The notes under the pieces: generated by a model | Seen by the model: only the letters and a program-made list of their open reading frames with translations | Databases searched by the model: none | What the model was told of the DNA's origin: nothing | Shown: positions 1 to 7,089 of the stretch, piece by piece | How positions within the stretch are numbered: the first letter of the stretch is position 1 | How the letters are laid out: the number at the start of each line of letters is the position of its first letter | Assembly: GCA_035541995.1 (NCBI GenBank) | Contig: DATKMG010000265.1 | Coordinates: 1 to 7,176 of the forward strand | Reading direction: 5' to 3' | DNA: 7,176 nucleotides | Source of the DNA: DATKMG01 sp035541995 | Lineage (GTDB): Bacteria; Acidobacteriota; Terriglobia; Versatilivoradales; Versatilivoraceae | Position numbers and translations under genes: made by a program

Positions 1-1
1 A

Positions 2-691
2 GCCTTCCGCAAAGCAGTGGGGCTGGCGATAAACCGGCAGGAACTAATCGGGAGTGACGCAGACTACTCGGCCCTTTACAACCTGCTTCCGCTTTCACTA
101 TTGGGTTCCAGCCCAAGCCGACTCTCTGATCCGTTTGATCCAAGTGCGGCCGGGGAAGCCCTGAAGTCCTTGCGGGATCGGTACAGGGCCAAATTAAAGG
201 TAGGCTTATGGCACGCGACTGTCTCAAAAGAGCGGGAGAGCTTGTTGTTGGGATTGACAAGGAGCCTTAAGAGCGTAGGAATAGATGTTGAGCTGAGGAT
301 TGAGCCCTCTTTGAATGCCCTGTTAGCTGAGATTTATAGTGGACGCACACAGATGTTTCTTCTGGGGGAGGTATTCGATTTCCCCGAACCCGGGGCTGTC
401 CTTAATCGCCTGTTTCATTCCAGGAGCAAGGGGAATCCCTTTGCTTACAGAAACAAACGTGTCGATCAAGTTCTGGAAGAAGCGCAGACCGTATTAGATG
501 AAGGTCAGCGAGCGGTCCTCTACGGGCAAATTGAGCGGCAGATTCTGAATGACTGTGTTCTCGTGCCCCTGTTCCAAGTCAAGTATTCGGTCGTCACCCG
601 CGGAAACCTCGAGGGGATCGAATTGGGGCCGCTGGGGTTTCAGTATCTTCCTTTCCGGAAGATCCGCTTCAGGCCAGGGAGCATCAAGTAA
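2..691 (+). CDS. ABC transporter substrate-binding protein, family 5 (oligopeptide/dipeptide type), C-terminal part
   Basis: This is the C-terminal 229 residues of an extracytoplasmic solute receptor that would deliver a peptide, nickel or similar ligand to an ABC importer. The reading frame is already open at the left edge, so the start, the signal peptide and the N-terminal lobe lie outside the window; the GTG at 17 is internal. The fragment opens with FRKAVGLAINRQELI, the typical 'R.A...AI.R..L' signature of the SBP_bac_5 family. Further on it has FDFPEP (fragment residues 125-130) where the family usually has a D-Y-P-D-P-like loop, then RNKRVDQVLEEA (about 150-161), a segment rich in D/E/R ending LYGQIERQI, and VPLF (188-191) followed by a final G-I-E-LGPLGF stretch, all in the usual family order. 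No permease or ATPase gene is visible. The ligand cannot be read from this part. Family call is secure, substrate is not. Confidence 0.88.
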   Translation, partial: AFRKAVGLAINRQELIGSDADYSALYNLLPLSLLGSSPSRLSDPFDPSAAGEALKSLRDRYRAKLKVGLWHATVSKERESLLLGLTRSLKSVGIDVELRIEPSLNALLAEIYSGRTQMFLLGEVFDFPEPGAVLNRLFHSRSKGNPFAYRNKRVDQVLEEAQTVLDEGQRAVLYGQIERQILNDCVLVPLFQVKYSVVTRGNLEGIELGPLGFQYLPFRKIRFRPGSIK

Positions 692-710
692 TTGTGCCCC
701 AGTCTTGCTC

Positions 711-1679
711 TCACCTCAAACTCCGGAGATTTTCCTTTACCTCTCGGAGGGATGGAAAGCCTGGAATCGCTCCGGCACGCCGGCAGGTTAGTGAACCCAC
801 CACTGTGGCCAGCCGGGTCAACTCCAGCAGTTCGAATCGATTCAGATCAAAAGTCCCCTTCTGAAGAATCCCAAGTATAAGCCCAGCCATAAAGCCGTCG
901 CCTGCGCCTGTCGTGTCAACCACTTTAATTGGGAGAGCTTCGACCTTGACGATAGCTTGCCGATTGGCCACCATCGCGCCTTTTCCCCCTAACGTCATGG
1001 CGACCAACTGGACGCCGGTTTCCCACAATTGATCCAGACCTGTTTGGAAGCTTTGTCCCGGGAAAAGGAACTCCCATTCAGAATCGCTCAATTTCAATAC
1101 CTGACAGAATTTCAGAGCTTTCAGGATCTGCCGCTTCGCTTGCCTTAGACTGGGCCACAGGTGAGGCCTGAGGTTAGGGTCAAAGGAAATTATCAATCCG
1201 AACCTGCGTGCCTGCGCAATAGCCGCAAGAGTAGCTGAATGGGCGGGGTCCTGGATAAGTGAGATCGATCCAAAGTGAAAGGCCCGCGCGCTCTTTAGGT
1301 AACCAGCCCTTATATCCTTTGGCCTCAAGAGGACATCAGCTCCCGGATTGCCGTAAAACAAGAAACGCTGTCGTTCGTCGGCATCGTTGGTAACGAAAGC
1401 CAGGCGGGTTAATGAATCCCGGGTGAGGTGAAACAGGCTGAGGTCAACATCCTGTTGAAGCAGAACATCTCTGAGCAACCGACCAAATGGATCATCTCCC
1501 ACGCTACCGATGAAACCAGTTCCCAAACCCAGACGCCGGGCTGCAACTGCCACGTTGGCCGGAGCCCCTCCGGGAGCAAGGGCCAACCTTCTGGTCCGGT
1601 TGAGTGAAGAACCGGCGGGGACGGGCACAAAGTCGATTAACATCTCTCCCAGACACAGCAAATCCAATGGGCGTTTCAT
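711..1679 (-). CDS. PfkB-family carbohydrate kinase, fructokinase-like
   Basis: A 322-residue cytoplasmic sugar kinase of the ribokinase/PfkB fold, expected to phosphorylate a sugar (most likely fructose to fructose 6-phosphate) with ATP. Visible motifs are LCLGEMLIDF at the N-terminus, the PfkB signature GGAPANVAVAARRLG (residues 37-51), FDPNLRPHLW (166-175, the form common in fructokinases), LKLSDSEWEFL (195-205), TLGGKGAMV (229-237), and the anion-hole/catalytic motif DTTGAGDGFMAG (255-266) with Asp261 as catalytic base. The C-terminal AGAIPGFPSLREV also recalls fructokinases. The length is normal for the family. I chose ATG 1679 because AGGA lies 8 bases upstream and the protein then begins just before the first beta strand; the frame stays open to 1862, but that extension overlaps the PilZ gene in another frame. 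It follows the PilZ gene by 23 bases, so the two are probably cotranscribed. Exact sugar is inferred. Confidence 0.93.
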   Translation of the reverse strand: MKRPLDLLCLGEMLIDFVPVPAGSSLNRTRRLALAPGGAPANVAVAARRLGLGTGFIGSVGDDPFGRLLRDVLLQQDVDLSLFHLTRDSLTRLAFVTNDADERQRFLFYGNPGADVLLRPKDIRAGYLKSARAFHFGSISLIQDPAHSATLAAIAQARRFGLIISFDPNLRPHLWPSLRQAKRQILKALKFCQVLKLSDSEWEFLFPGQSFQTGLDQLWETGVQLVAMTLGGKGAMVANRQAIVKVEALPIKVVDTTGAGDGFMAGLILGILQKGTFDLNRFELLELTRLATVVGSLTCRRAGAIPGFPSLREVKENLRSLR

Positions 1680-1687
1680 GACTATCA

Positions 1688-1691
1688 TCCT
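1688..1691 (-). promoter_or_regulatory. Ribosome binding site of the sugar kinase
   Basis: On the minus strand AGGA is followed by 8 bases and then the ATG at 1679-1677. It decides the start: the in-frame ATG at 1688 would overlap this motif, and earlier in-frame starts lie inside the PilZ gene. Confidence 0.6.
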
Positions 1692-1702
1692 GGTTTTGGA
1701 AA

Positions 1703-2020
1703 TCAGTTCTCGAGAGGATTGAAGAAGAGGAAGCCGACATCGTGAATTTCCGTATCCGGCCTCTCTTGGACCCAGACAATCCGAATCAGGGAGACGAAAC
1801 CGTGCAGACCAGATAGACGCAGCGTGGTTCCGATCTTGAGCGACTTCGATGACCAAAAACAACCACCCCGATCACTGATGTCGCGAGTCGTTACGGTCTC
1901 CTCAAAAAATTGCCCATCTTGATCAAGGCCTCCGATATGAAACTGCAGTTGGACCATGCGCCGCGGGCACTTTCGAGTGGTGATTTTTTCTTCAGCGTGA
2001 TTCGGACTCAAATCTGTCAT
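1703..2020 (-). CDS. Small PilZ-domain protein (probable c-di-GMP receptor)
   Basis: A 105-residue protein made up of a single PilZ domain, the family that binds the second messenger cyclic di-GMP. Both ligand-binding motifs are present: the RxxxR loop (R16-K-C-P-R20, with a further R21) and, about 26 residues later, DxSxxG (DISDRG, residues 47-52). The C-terminal half has the expected beta-strand pattern, IVWVQ (81-85) and then VGFLFFNP (95-102). No signal peptide, membrane segment or output domain is seen, so it would act in the cytoplasm through a partner protein. The ATG at 2020 keeps the RxxxR motif; the next internal Met (residue 22) would remove it. There is no strong ribosome binding site before 2020. 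It is the first gene of a likely two-gene unit with the downstream sugar kinase. Family call is firm; its target is unknown. Confidence 0.87.
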   Translation of the reverse strand: MTDLSPNHAEEKITTRKCPRRMVQLQFHIGGLDQDGQFFEETVTTRDISDRGGCFWSSKSLKIGTTLRLSGLHGFVSLIRIVWVQERPDTEIHDVGFLFFNPLEN

Positions 2021-2246
2021 CTCGGGTCGTCGATCTCTTGGCGTTGGGACGCTCGGGTGGACCTACTTGGTCTTCCTACTAAGTCATTGCATCTCCCCTG
2101 CCATCTGAGACTCCAGCTCCTCAAAATAGCTAAATCACTGAAGAAATTAACACACCTCGAGCAAGTGGGCTACCTCTCAATCACACAGATCTCTTTGAGC
2201 CTAAGAGATTTCCACTTCCCCAGGGCAAAAGGAAGAAAAGATTTGC

Positions 2247-2465
2247 TCACCTGGTGCCTCTAATCCATCCCATTTGCTTAGGGTATATGAATCGGCCAGA
2301 AACTCCCCTGGGTTGCTCTTCCTGATCTTCCAATTCGGGAATTATCGCATCCAAACCCAATTCGGAAGCGCGTTCAGCGACAAATTCCAGCTTCGCTATC
2401 TCCAGTTTAAAACATCCATGATGGGATCGAATTCCAAAGTAGGCTAGAATAGCATCTAAATGAGG
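2247..2465 (-). pseudogene. Coding-like minus-strand remnant, possibly an HflX fragment
   Basis: The minus strand is open for 72 codons between a TAA at 2468-2466 and a TGA at 2249-2247. It has no ATG, GTG or TTG start in its first half and no ribosome binding site, so it is not an intact gene. The translation looks protein-like: HLDAILAYFGIRSHHG, then KLEIAKLEFVAERASELG, then an acidic run ELEDQEE, and GRFIYPKQMGWIRGTR. HflX GTPases carry a segment of the form 'LILDIFAQRA...KLQVELAQL', with a later GGIGTRGPGE box. The spacing from the F..R pair to KL matches, and a one-base frame change near 2255 would give EAPGEQ after GWI. About 15 extra residues are then needed in the middle, and nothing HflX-like follows. 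The match is judged by eye from memory and may be chance. Confidence 0.22.
2462..2465 (+). promoter_or_regulatory. kgd: Ribosome binding site of kgd
   Basis: GAGG followed by an 8-base spacer and ATG at 2474. This fixes the start of the large gene and agrees with the short conserved N-terminal segment of the protein. Confidence 0.6.
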
Positions 2466-2473
2466 TTAATCCC

Positions 2474-5400
2474 ATGATAAAGAGAGTTCCTAATCTGGGT
2501 GAAGCTTGGCAGAACTATCTCCGCACTCTCGGGGCAAACGCCGGTTTTGTTGAGGGGCTTATTTACCAGTATCTTGAAGATCCTTCCCTGGTCGACGAAA
2601 GATGGCGCGAGGCATTCGAACGAGTGGCGACCGGTGGACTTCCCTCCCAGCAGGATCGGCCAATTCCAACGGACAGGACAGAGGAACCTGCGCATCGCAC
2701 GCCAAAGTTGGAGATATCTGGCCGACGAGAAGGAGGAGATGCCCATAGCCAAATTGGGTCAGGTTGGACAGCTCTGAAGGGGGCCGCCGCAAAGATCGCC
2801 AGTAACATGGAAGCCAGCCTTTCTATTCCGACCGCCACGTCGCAACGGTTGATTCCTGTGAAACTCATCGACGAGAACCGGGGATTGATCAATCAATATC
2901 TAGACCTGATCGGCGCTGCTCGTGTCTCCTACACGCATCTGATTGGATGGGCCCTCGTCAAGGCGCTTCGGAGTTTTCCGGGATTGAACTCCGCCTACAT
3001 CGCGGAAGGAGGGGTTCCCCAGAAAGTAACCTATTCGAATGTCAATCTGGGTGTTGCCGTGGACGTGGAGCGAGGGGAAGGCCAAAGAGTATTACTCGTT
3101 CCTAACGTCAAGAATGTCGACAGCATGAATTTCCGGGAGTTTTTCCAAGCGTCCAACGAAATCTTTACCAAGGCGAGGACTGGGAAGGCTGAGATTGAGG
3201 ACTTCCAAGGGACCACTGTCACATTGACGAATCCGGGTGTTGTCGGAACCGTTACATCGCTACCTCGACTGATGCCGGGCCAGGGAGTCATCGTGGCCAC
3301 CGGCGCAATCGATTATCCCGCCGAATACCATGGGATGGCACCGGAGACTCTAACGACTCTCGGAATCAGCAAGGTCATGGTCATTGGCTGCACCTACGAC
3401 CACCGCATTATCCAAGGAGCAGAATCCGGTCTATTTCTGGCCAGGATTCAAAGCTTGTTGCTGGGTGAAGCGAACTTCTACGATCAAGTTTTTGCCGATC
3501 TAAGAATTCCATACCACCCCTTTCGATGGTCTCCTGATCGAAATCCTGCTCTGCTGGGTCTGGGCTCCCATCGGGAAGAGACAGAGAAACAAGCCAGGGT
3601 GCTGCAGTTGATCAACGCCTATCGCGTTCGAGGCCACCTGATTGCCGACCTCAATCCGCTCGGGAGTGAACCCTTGTACCACTACGAGCTGGACCCGACC
3701 AATTACGGCCTGACGATCTGGGATCTAGATCGTCGATTTATAACCGGCGGGCTGAGTGCTGCGTTGGGGGACGCTCCTACCCCGACTGCGACAATGCGGG
3801 AAATCCTGGCGACGCTCCACCAGACCTACTGCGGCAAGATCGGTGTCGAGTATATGAATATTCAACACCCGGAACAGAAGAGCTGGCTTCAAATGCAAAT
3901 GGAGCCCAGACGAAACAATTGGCCATTGACTCTGGAAGTCCGGTGTCGAATTCTCTCAATGCTCACTTCGGCTGAGACATTCGAACGATTTTTGCACGCC
4001 AGATTTGTTGGTCACAAACGGTTCTCGTGTGAAGGAGCTGAGACTATCATTCCAATTCTGCGGGAACTATTGGAATTGGCAGCAGAACAGAACGTGATAG
4101 AGGTGGTCATCGGCATGGCCCATCGGGCCCGGCTTAATGTATTGGCAAATATCATTGCAAAGCCAATTACTCAGATCCTTTCCGAGTGTGAAGGCAACGT
4201 CGACCCCAATTCGATCCAAGGAACAGGAGACGTCAAGTACCATCTGGGTGCCAGCGGGATCTATCTCAGTCAGGAAGGCAAGAAGGTCATCGTCACGGTC
4301 GCACCAAATCCCAGCCACCTGGAATCAGTTGACCCTGTTGTCGAGGGAATCGTCCGCGCAAAACAAAACCGGCACCGGGCCAAAGATGATGGGATTATTA
4401 TGCCCGTTCTGATCCACGGGGACGCCGCTTTTGCAGGACAGGGAATTGTAGCTGAGACGCTCAATCTGTCGCAATTGCCGGGTTACCGCACAGACGGGAC
4501 AATTCATCTGATCATCAACAATCAAATCGGCTTTACCACAGAGCCCGAGGAGGCCCGTTCCACGCCTTACAGCACCGATGTAGCCAAAATGGTACAAGCC
4601 CCGATCTTCCACGTGAATGGAGACGATCCTGAGGCTGCGGTCCGTGCCCTATCTGTGGCATTCGGCTACCGCCAGCGGTTCAAGAGAGATGTCGTAATTG
4701 ATATGCTGTGTTACCGGCGCTATGGCCACAACGAGGCCGATGACCCTAGCTTCACTCAGCCGTTGCTTTACCGAAAGATCCGGGAGCATCCCCCCGTCCG
4801 CAGATTGTATGCCGAGAAGTTAGTGCGGGATGGGGTTCTAGCGCAGGAAGAACTGAACCTGGTGATGAAGGAGCAGACGGCCAAACTGGAAACGGCCTTC
4901 GAAGAAATGAAGAAGCAAGTGGATCGGTTTGTTCCTGTCGAGATGGGGGCCGTTCGACCTGAGGAACCGGAGAGTCCTTCATCGTTGACCCCCACTGGGG
5001 TTAGCAGAGACTTATTAGCACAGATTATTGCGGCGCTTACTACCTTCCCTGGAAATTTTCGGATCCACCATAAATTGACTGAATTTATCGAGCGCCGACG
5101 CCGGGCAGGGGATGGCGAGGGTCCTATTGACTGGGCATTTGCGGAGGTATTGGCCTTTGGAACACTTTTGATCGAGGGAACGCCTGTTCGCCTGAGTGGC
5201 CAGGATAGCAGTCGAGGAACCTTCAGCCAGCGGCACCTTGTTTTGTATGACGAAGACGAGGGGAATGAATACACGCCTTTGAAGCACCTGACCCCCAGCC
5301 AGGCGAGCTTCGAAGTTTACGACAGTCTCCTATCGGAAGAAGCCCTCTTGGGATTTGAGTTCGGCTTCAGCGTAGCTGATCCTCTCACCTTGGTCTTGTG

Positions 5401-6190
5401 GGAAGCTCAGTTTGGAGACTTTGCCAATAACGCCCAGGTCATTATCGATCAATTCATTGTTGGAGCCGAGGTCAAATGGAGCCAGCCCTGCAGCCTGGTT
5501 CTCCTCTTACCCCATGGCTATGAGGGACAGGGGCCTGAACATTCCAGCGCAAAGATGGAGCGGTATTTGCAATTGTGCGCTGAAAATAACCTCCAAGTCT
5601 GCAACTGTACGACAGCTGCTCAGTACTTCCATCTTCTTCGCCGACAAATGCGTGGGGGCAAAGACGGGAGGGGAATCCGAAAGCCCCTGGTTATTTTTGC
5701 CCCTAAGAGCCTGTTGCGTCATCCTCGAGTACTTTCCAATCTGGCAGAGCTGGCGGAAGGGCATTTTCATGAGCTGGTTAACCAGACAGAGAGCACCCCC
5801 CGAGAGAGCGTATCAAAAGTGATCTTTTGCGCCGGGAAGATCTGCTATGAGCTGGAGGAGATTTGCAGGGAAAAACAGGCCCAGAACGTCGCTATCCTCA
5901 AGCTGGAACAACTTTACCCTTTTCCGAAGAACCAAATCCAAAAGGAACTGAAGAAATACCAAAATGCTGAAGAGTATGTTTGGGTACAAGAGGAACCCCG
6001 GAATATGGGAGCATGGACATTCGTTAAAGACCGCATGGCTTCCGTTACAAAGACCCCTCTTCCTCTGCAATACGTGGGGCGCCCTGAGAGTGCAAGTACG
6101 GCGACGGGTTCCCTTAAGGTTCATCTGAAAGAGCAGGCTGCGATCCTGCGCGCTGCAATCTCGGGGCCGGCGATGAAAGTTCGGCCTTGA
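2474..6190 (+). CDS. kgd: Multifunctional 2-oxoglutarate metabolism enzyme: fused E2 succinyltransferase domain and E1 2-oxoglutarate dehydrogenase (Kgd/OdhA type)
   Basis: A 1238-residue cytoplasmic enzyme of the TCA cycle that decarboxylates 2-oxoglutarate with thiamine diphosphate (ThDP) and passes the succinyl unit on toward succinyl-CoA. Order: an N-terminal segment (about 20-55, including EGLIYQYLEDPSLVDERW) like that of E1o proteins; a polar linker (55-120); an E2-type acyltransferase domain (about 120-335) with TLTNPG (250-255), PGQGVIVATGAI (268-279) and DHRIIQG (309-315); then full E1. E1 shows GHKRFSCEGAE (513-523), GMAHRARLNVLA (547-558), NPSHLESVDP (612-621), the ThDP/Mg region HGDAAFAGQG (648-657) with NNQIGFTT (682-689), RRYGHNEADDP (748-758), the pyrimidine-binding part SGQDSSRGTFSQRH (908-921) and FGDFANNAQVIIDQ (980-993), and a C-terminal VWVQEEPRNMGAW (1169-1181). 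Neither a lipoyl nor a peripheral-subunit-binding domain is present, so a lipoyl-bearing E2 must act in trans. Length matches actinobacterial Kgd. GAGG precedes the ATG by 8 bases. No sucB or lpd gene is adjacent. Confidence 0.95.
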   Translation: MIKRVPNLGEAWQNYLRTLGANAGFVEGLIYQYLEDPSLVDERWREAFERVATGGLPSQQDRPIPTDRTEEPAHRTPKLEISGRREGGDAHSQIGSGWTALKGAAAKIASNMEASLSIPTATSQRLIPVKLIDENRGLINQYLDLIGAARVSYTHLIGWALVKALRSFPGLNSAYIAEGGVPQKVTYSNVNLGVAVDVERGEGQRVLLVPNVKNVDSMNFREFFQASNEIFTKARTGKAEIEDFQGTTVTLTNPGVVGTVTSLPRLMPGQGVIVATGAIDYPAEYHGMAPETLTTLGISKVMVIGCTYDHRIIQGAESGLFLARIQSLLLGEANFYDQVFADLRIPYHPFRWSPDRNPALLGLGSHREETEKQARVLQLINAYRVRGHLIADLNPLGSEPLYHYELDPTNYGLTIWDLDRRFITGGLSAALGDAPTPTATMREILATLHQTYCGKIGVEYMNIQHPEQKSWLQMQMEPRRNNWPLTLEVRCRILSMLTSAETFERFLHARFVGHKRFSCEGAETIIPILRELLELAAEQNVIEVVIGMAHRARLNVLANIIAKPITQILSECEGNVDPNSIQGTGDVKYHLGASGIYLSQEGKKVIVTVAPNPSHLESVDPVVEGIVRAKQNRHRAKDDGIIMPVLIHGDAAFAGQGIVAETLNLSQLPGYRTDGTIHLIINNQIGFTTEPEEARSTPYSTDVAKMVQAPIFHVNGDDPEAAVRALSVAFGYRQRFKRDVVIDMLCYRRYGHNEADDPSFTQPLLYRKIREHPPVRRLYAEKLVRDGVLAQEELNLVMKEQTAKLETAFEEMKKQVDRFVPVEMGAVRPEEPESPSSLTPTGVSRDLLAQIIAALTTFPGNFRIHHKLTEFIERRRRAGDGEGPIDWAFAEVLAFGTLLIEGTPVRLSGQDSSRGTFSQRHLVLYDEDEGNEYTPLKHLTPSQASFEVYDSLLSEEALLGFEFGFSVADPLTLVLWEAQFGDFANNAQVIIDQFIVGAEVKWSQPCSLVLLLPHGYEGQGPEHSSAKMERYLQLCAENNLQVCNCTTAAQYFHLLRRQMRGGKDGRGIRKPLVIFAPKSLLRHPRVLSNLAELAEGHFHELVNQTESTPRESVSKVIFCAGKICYELEEICREKQAQNVAILKLEQLYPFPKNQIQKELKKYQNAEEYVWVQEEPRNMGAWTFVKDRMASVTKTPLPLQYVGRPESASTATGSLKVHLKEQAAILRAAISGPAMKVRP

Positions 6191-6229
6191 CCCTAGGCAC
6201 TCCGATTCTGTTGCCGACGCAAAATAATC

Positions 6230-6243
6230 TCCAATATATTGGA
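6230..6243. repeat. 14-base perfect palindrome, TCCAATATATTGGA
   Basis: A perfect inverted repeat with no spacer, 39 bases after the kgd stop codon and at the left edge of the AT-rich stretch. It could be a binding site for a dimeric regulator of something transcribed rightward, or simply AT-rich chance. No second exact copy is present; a related CAATATAT occurs at 6277-6284. It is not followed by a T-run, so it is not a terminator. Confidence 0.35.
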
Positions 6244-6271
6244 TGTTGGATCTTTTGCTCTACAATTATAA

Positions 6272-6442
6272 CTTTCAATATATCAACAACTTAAAAAACA
6301 GCGTGGACGTGGGGTTGAGTCTTTACTGACTCCCTACGAATTTCCGGAAGAATCAGAAGAAAAAGTCCAACGAATTCAATCCATTCTTATCTTTTAATTA
6401 GCTCAATATAAACAGCTTAAAAAATTGTTGGAGAGTTTGTGA
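6272..6442 (+). pseudogene. Short coding-like frame with an internal stop, origin unknown
   Basis: After a TAA at 6269-6271 the frame is open for 41 codons, reaches TAA at 6395-6397, and in the same frame continues for 14 codons to TGA at 6440-6442. The translation is strongly protein-like and charged: QQLKKQRGRG, then LLTPYEFPEESEEKVQRIQ, stop, then LAQYKQLKKLLESL, which would suit an amphipathic helix. There is no start codon near its beginning and no ribosome binding site. AT-rich composition unlike the neighbours suggests a remnant of an acquired gene, for example from a mobile element. I recognise no family, and chance is possible. Confidence 0.18.
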
Positions 6443-6527
6443 GAATGGAGATAGTCGTGCTTTTGCAATTACGATTTCGGGAAACTGTTTCAGTTCTTTG
6501 AGCAGGATTAGTCTCGTGGCTCTAGGA

Positions 6528-6555
6528 GGAATTGCTGGCAACAATTCCGGGTTTT
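6528..6555 (+). terminator. Possible weak intrinsic terminator
   Basis: Stem GGAATTG (6528-6534) pairs perfectly with CAATTCC (6542-6548) around a 7-base loop, followed by GGGTTTT. The T-run is short and does not directly abut the stem, and the hairpin is about 340 bases past the kgd stop, so its use for kgd is doubtful. No better terminator is seen closer to the gene. Confidence 0.25.
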
Positions 6556-7031
6556 AACCTCAAAAGCCCTGTGGGGTTTCTTCTCGTTTACCCCGATGCA
6601 GGAGAAGGGCTCAGTACCTTCGTTTGAAGGACACTCAAGGTATTTCTTTAACCTCTCTCCAGAGATGTAGTTCAGGTTGAGGCCTGAACCTCACCAAGAT
6701 TGAAAGGGCGACACACAAAAACGGGAGACTACAAACCCATGATCCAAAAGCCACGAGATTTTTTCTGACCCCTTTTAGAGTACCCAGCTCGTCACTTCTT
6801 GCTTGGTTTCCTCTAAACCGCAGAACACTTAAGGCCACAATGCTGGATTGTCCCGCGTTGGAGTACATGTGCCGTCCCCAGAAGTTCTGTTGCGCAGGTG
6901 ATGAAAAATCCGAGTCATTCGCATCTAGCTAGTTTCTGTCGCGAAACGCCTGAAAAACGGCATAAATACGGATGTTGAAAGCGGCGAATAGATGGACTTC
7001 TCTCTGCGACAATGGAGTTGTCCCCTGGTTC

Positions 7032-7071
7032 TAGGGCCGCAGACTCCTTGAGGGACAGGAGTCTGCGCTAC
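7032..7071 (+). repeat. REP-like hairpin repeat, copy A
   Basis: A 40-base element with an 11-base-pair perfect stem: CGCAGACTCCT (7038-7048) pairs with AGGAGTCTGCG (7057-7067) around an 8-base loop. The ends are asymmetric, TAGGGC on the left and CTAC completing GCGCTAC on the right. Copy B at 7090-7127 is the same unit in opposite orientation. No T-run follows, so it is not a simple terminator. The arrangement resembles the paired REP units (BIMEs) that are mobilised by RAYT transposases; no such gene is in the window. Confidence 0.75.
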
Positions 7072-7089
7072 TCCTCACAATTCAACAGG

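Larger units (their letters stand above)
2021..2473. other. Divergent intergenic region between the PilZ gene and kgd
   Basis: This 453-base stretch lies between two divergently oriented genes and should hold both promoters. I find no convincing sigma-70 pair. TAGAAT at 2445-2450 is an acceptable -10 element for the plus-strand gene, but the hexamer 17 bases upstream (TGGGAT, 2422-2427) is a poor -35. A plus-strand open frame running in from 1910 to 2263 has no recognisable product and begins antisense to the PilZ gene. The right half of the region shows coding-like minus-strand sequence, described separately. No tRNA, repeat or riboswitch was recognised. Confidence 0.6.
6191..7031. other. 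Long gene-free region downstream of kgd
   Basis: About 840 bases without a gene I can support. The first 250 bases are clearly more AT-rich than the flanking genes and contain a palindrome and a decayed-looking reading frame, listed separately. A minus-strand open frame at 6868-6635 gives 77 residues of low-complexity hydrophobic and basic sequence with no recognisable family, and I regard it as chance. A short imperfect dyad around 6671-6691 (TTCAGG...CCTGAA, loop 6 bases) is too small to interpret. No tRNA or known structured RNA was recognised. Confidence 0.6.

Noticed and set aside
692..710. Bidirectional terminator between the convergent genes
   Set aside because: The 19-base spacer has no stem-loop. 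The nearest dyad, CTCCGGAG at 721-728, is inside the kinase coding end and is too short.
1680..1862. N-terminal extension of the sugar kinase frame up to 1862
   Set aside because: It overlaps the PilZ gene on the same strand in another frame, shows no PfkB similarity, and a good ribosome binding site precedes ATG 1679.
1910..2263. Plus-strand 117-residue open frame
   Set aside because: Its first third is antisense to the PilZ gene, the product resembles no family, and no ribosome binding site was evident.
4768..5274. Minus-strand 168-residue open frame inside kgd
   Set aside because: It lies wholly antisense to conserved E1 coding sequence, and its Ser/Arg-rich translation is typical of an antisense shadow.
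6230..6243. CC(A/T)6GG resemblance of the palindrome to a eukaryotic CArG box
   Set aside because: The surrounding genes are bacterial; the match to the eukaryotic SRF site is coincidental.
6563..6583. Terminator-like AAAGCCC-TGT-GGGGTTT
   Set aside because: Only three G-C pairs close a 3-base loop, a G-G mismatch breaks the stem, and no T-run of useful length follows.
6635..6868. Minus-strand 77-residue open frame with a hydrophobic stretch
   Set aside because: No family is recognised, the composition looks random, and there is no partner gene or clear ribosome binding site.
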